From Shewanella kaireitica (GTDB lineage: Bacteria > Pseudomonadota > Gammaproteobacteria > Enterobacterales > Shewanellaceae), in contig NZ_JAKIKQ010000006.1 of NCBI RefSeq assembly GCF_023284045.1, positions 1 to 64,000 on the forward strand: a DNA stretch of 64,000 bases. The letters run 5' to 3'. Positions 63,706 to 64,000 of this stretch are shown one piece after another. The notes beneath the pieces are model-generated. The model saw only the letters and a list, made by a program, of their open reading frames with translations. It made no database searches and was not told the origin of the DNA. The position numbers and the translations under genes are program-made. Numbering within the stretch: position 1 is the first letter of the stretch; every line of letters starts with the position of its first letter.

Positions 63706-64000
63706 ATGAATTTTGCAGAGTATTCTATCACCCATAAGGTGATCAGCTGGATGTTTGCCCTACTGTTATTGGTAGGCGGTTCAGTGTCATTTTTTAACTT
63801 AGGACAACTTGAGTTTCCTGAATTTACCATTAAACAAGCATTGGTTGTTACCGCCTATCCCGGTGCATCACCTGAACAAGTTGAAGAGGAAGTGACGCTT
63901 CCACTAGAAGATGCTTTGCAGCAACTTGAAGGGGTTAAACATATCACCTCAGTTAACAGTGCTGGCTTGTCTCAGATTGAGATAGAGATGGCTGACAACT
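63706..64000 (+). CDS. RND efflux pump, N-terminal part (cut by window edge)
   Basis: First 98 residues of an AcrB/CusA-like inner-membrane pump. The N-terminal membrane helix (VISWMFALLLLVGGSVSFFN) and the motif GASPEQVEEEVTLPLEDALQ with GVKHITSVNSAGLSQIEIEM are clear RND signatures. The gene continues beyond the window, where the permease core and proton-relay residues would lie. Operon with the fusion lipoprotein. Confidence 0.92.
   Translation, partial: MNFAEYSITHKVISWMFALLLLVGGSVSFFNLGQLEFPEFTIKQALVVTAYPGASPEQVEEEVTLPLEDALQQLEGVKHITSVNSAGLSQIEIEMADN

Overview
The window reads as chromosomal DNA of a Shewanella-type marine gammaproteobacterium. The grounds are moderate GC with AT-rich intergenic stretches, two CWSCK-type pentahaem nitrite reductases, extra c-type cytochromes, an arsenical-resistance cluster resembling the arsEFG set described in Shewanella, a chromosomal Qnr-like pentapeptide protein, a DUF2999 protein and a CCGSCS-motif protein. 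This is an inference from gene content, not from a search. I saw no rRNA, tRNA, CRISPR array or prophage. About 64 coding units are supported, one of them a frameshifted pseudogene and one (an RND pump) cut by the right edge.

Layout. 0-10 kb: a RAYT-type transposase, a PAS-GGEEF diguanylate cyclase, ppiB, a CysK-like PLP enzyme, an S41 protease lipoprotein with a partner lipoprotein, a DUF3302/HlyD pair (yiaW/yiaV-like) and a flavin reductase-like protein. 10-15.4 kb: two related arsenical cassettes, arsR-arsE-arsF-arsG-permease and arsR-arsE-permease, with the same operator-like inverted repeat in front of each arsR. 15.4-22.8 kb: two secreted choloylglycine-hydrolase-type Ntn hydrolases around a LysR gene, a repeat-rich non-coding stretch, a divergent marR/EamA pair, a DUF134/NifX-like pair and a DUF1275 protein. 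22.8-30 kb: two NrfA nitrite reductases, each behind about 0.8 kb of AT-rich DNA with a NarP-like 7-2-7 site and followed by the same terminator hairpin, then a secreted one-haem protein with an MVL-type lectin tail. 30-46.3 kb: a DUF2785 pseudogene, a large PAS-GGDEF-EAL protein with a CZB-like tail, two D15-type outer-membrane barrel loci, a LysR/keto-acid decarboxylase pair, and an unusual two-gene unit made of a GIY-YIG protein and a coiled-coil tail-anchored protein. 46.4-56 kb: an amidohydrolase, PAP2 phosphatase, several small membrane proteins, a DMT-transporter/OpuAC fusion and a PixA/AidA-type protein. 56-64 kb: groESL with a sigma-32-like promoter, a MATE pump with a Qnr-like gene, a small cytochrome, and a LysR gene divergent from an RND efflux operon.

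How the genes fit together. Anaerobic respiration and redox stress dominate: nitrite ammonification (two NrfA), secreted haem proteins and organoarsenical reduction and export. Toxicant handling recurs (ars cassettes, MATE plus Qnr-like, RND pump, EamA exporter). The least explained and most interesting items are the haem/lectin fusion at 27980-29548, the GIY-YIG/coiled-coil pair at 39693-42247 and the transporter/OpuAC fusion at 50478-53282. All assignments rest on reading motifs by eye; nothing was searched against a database.
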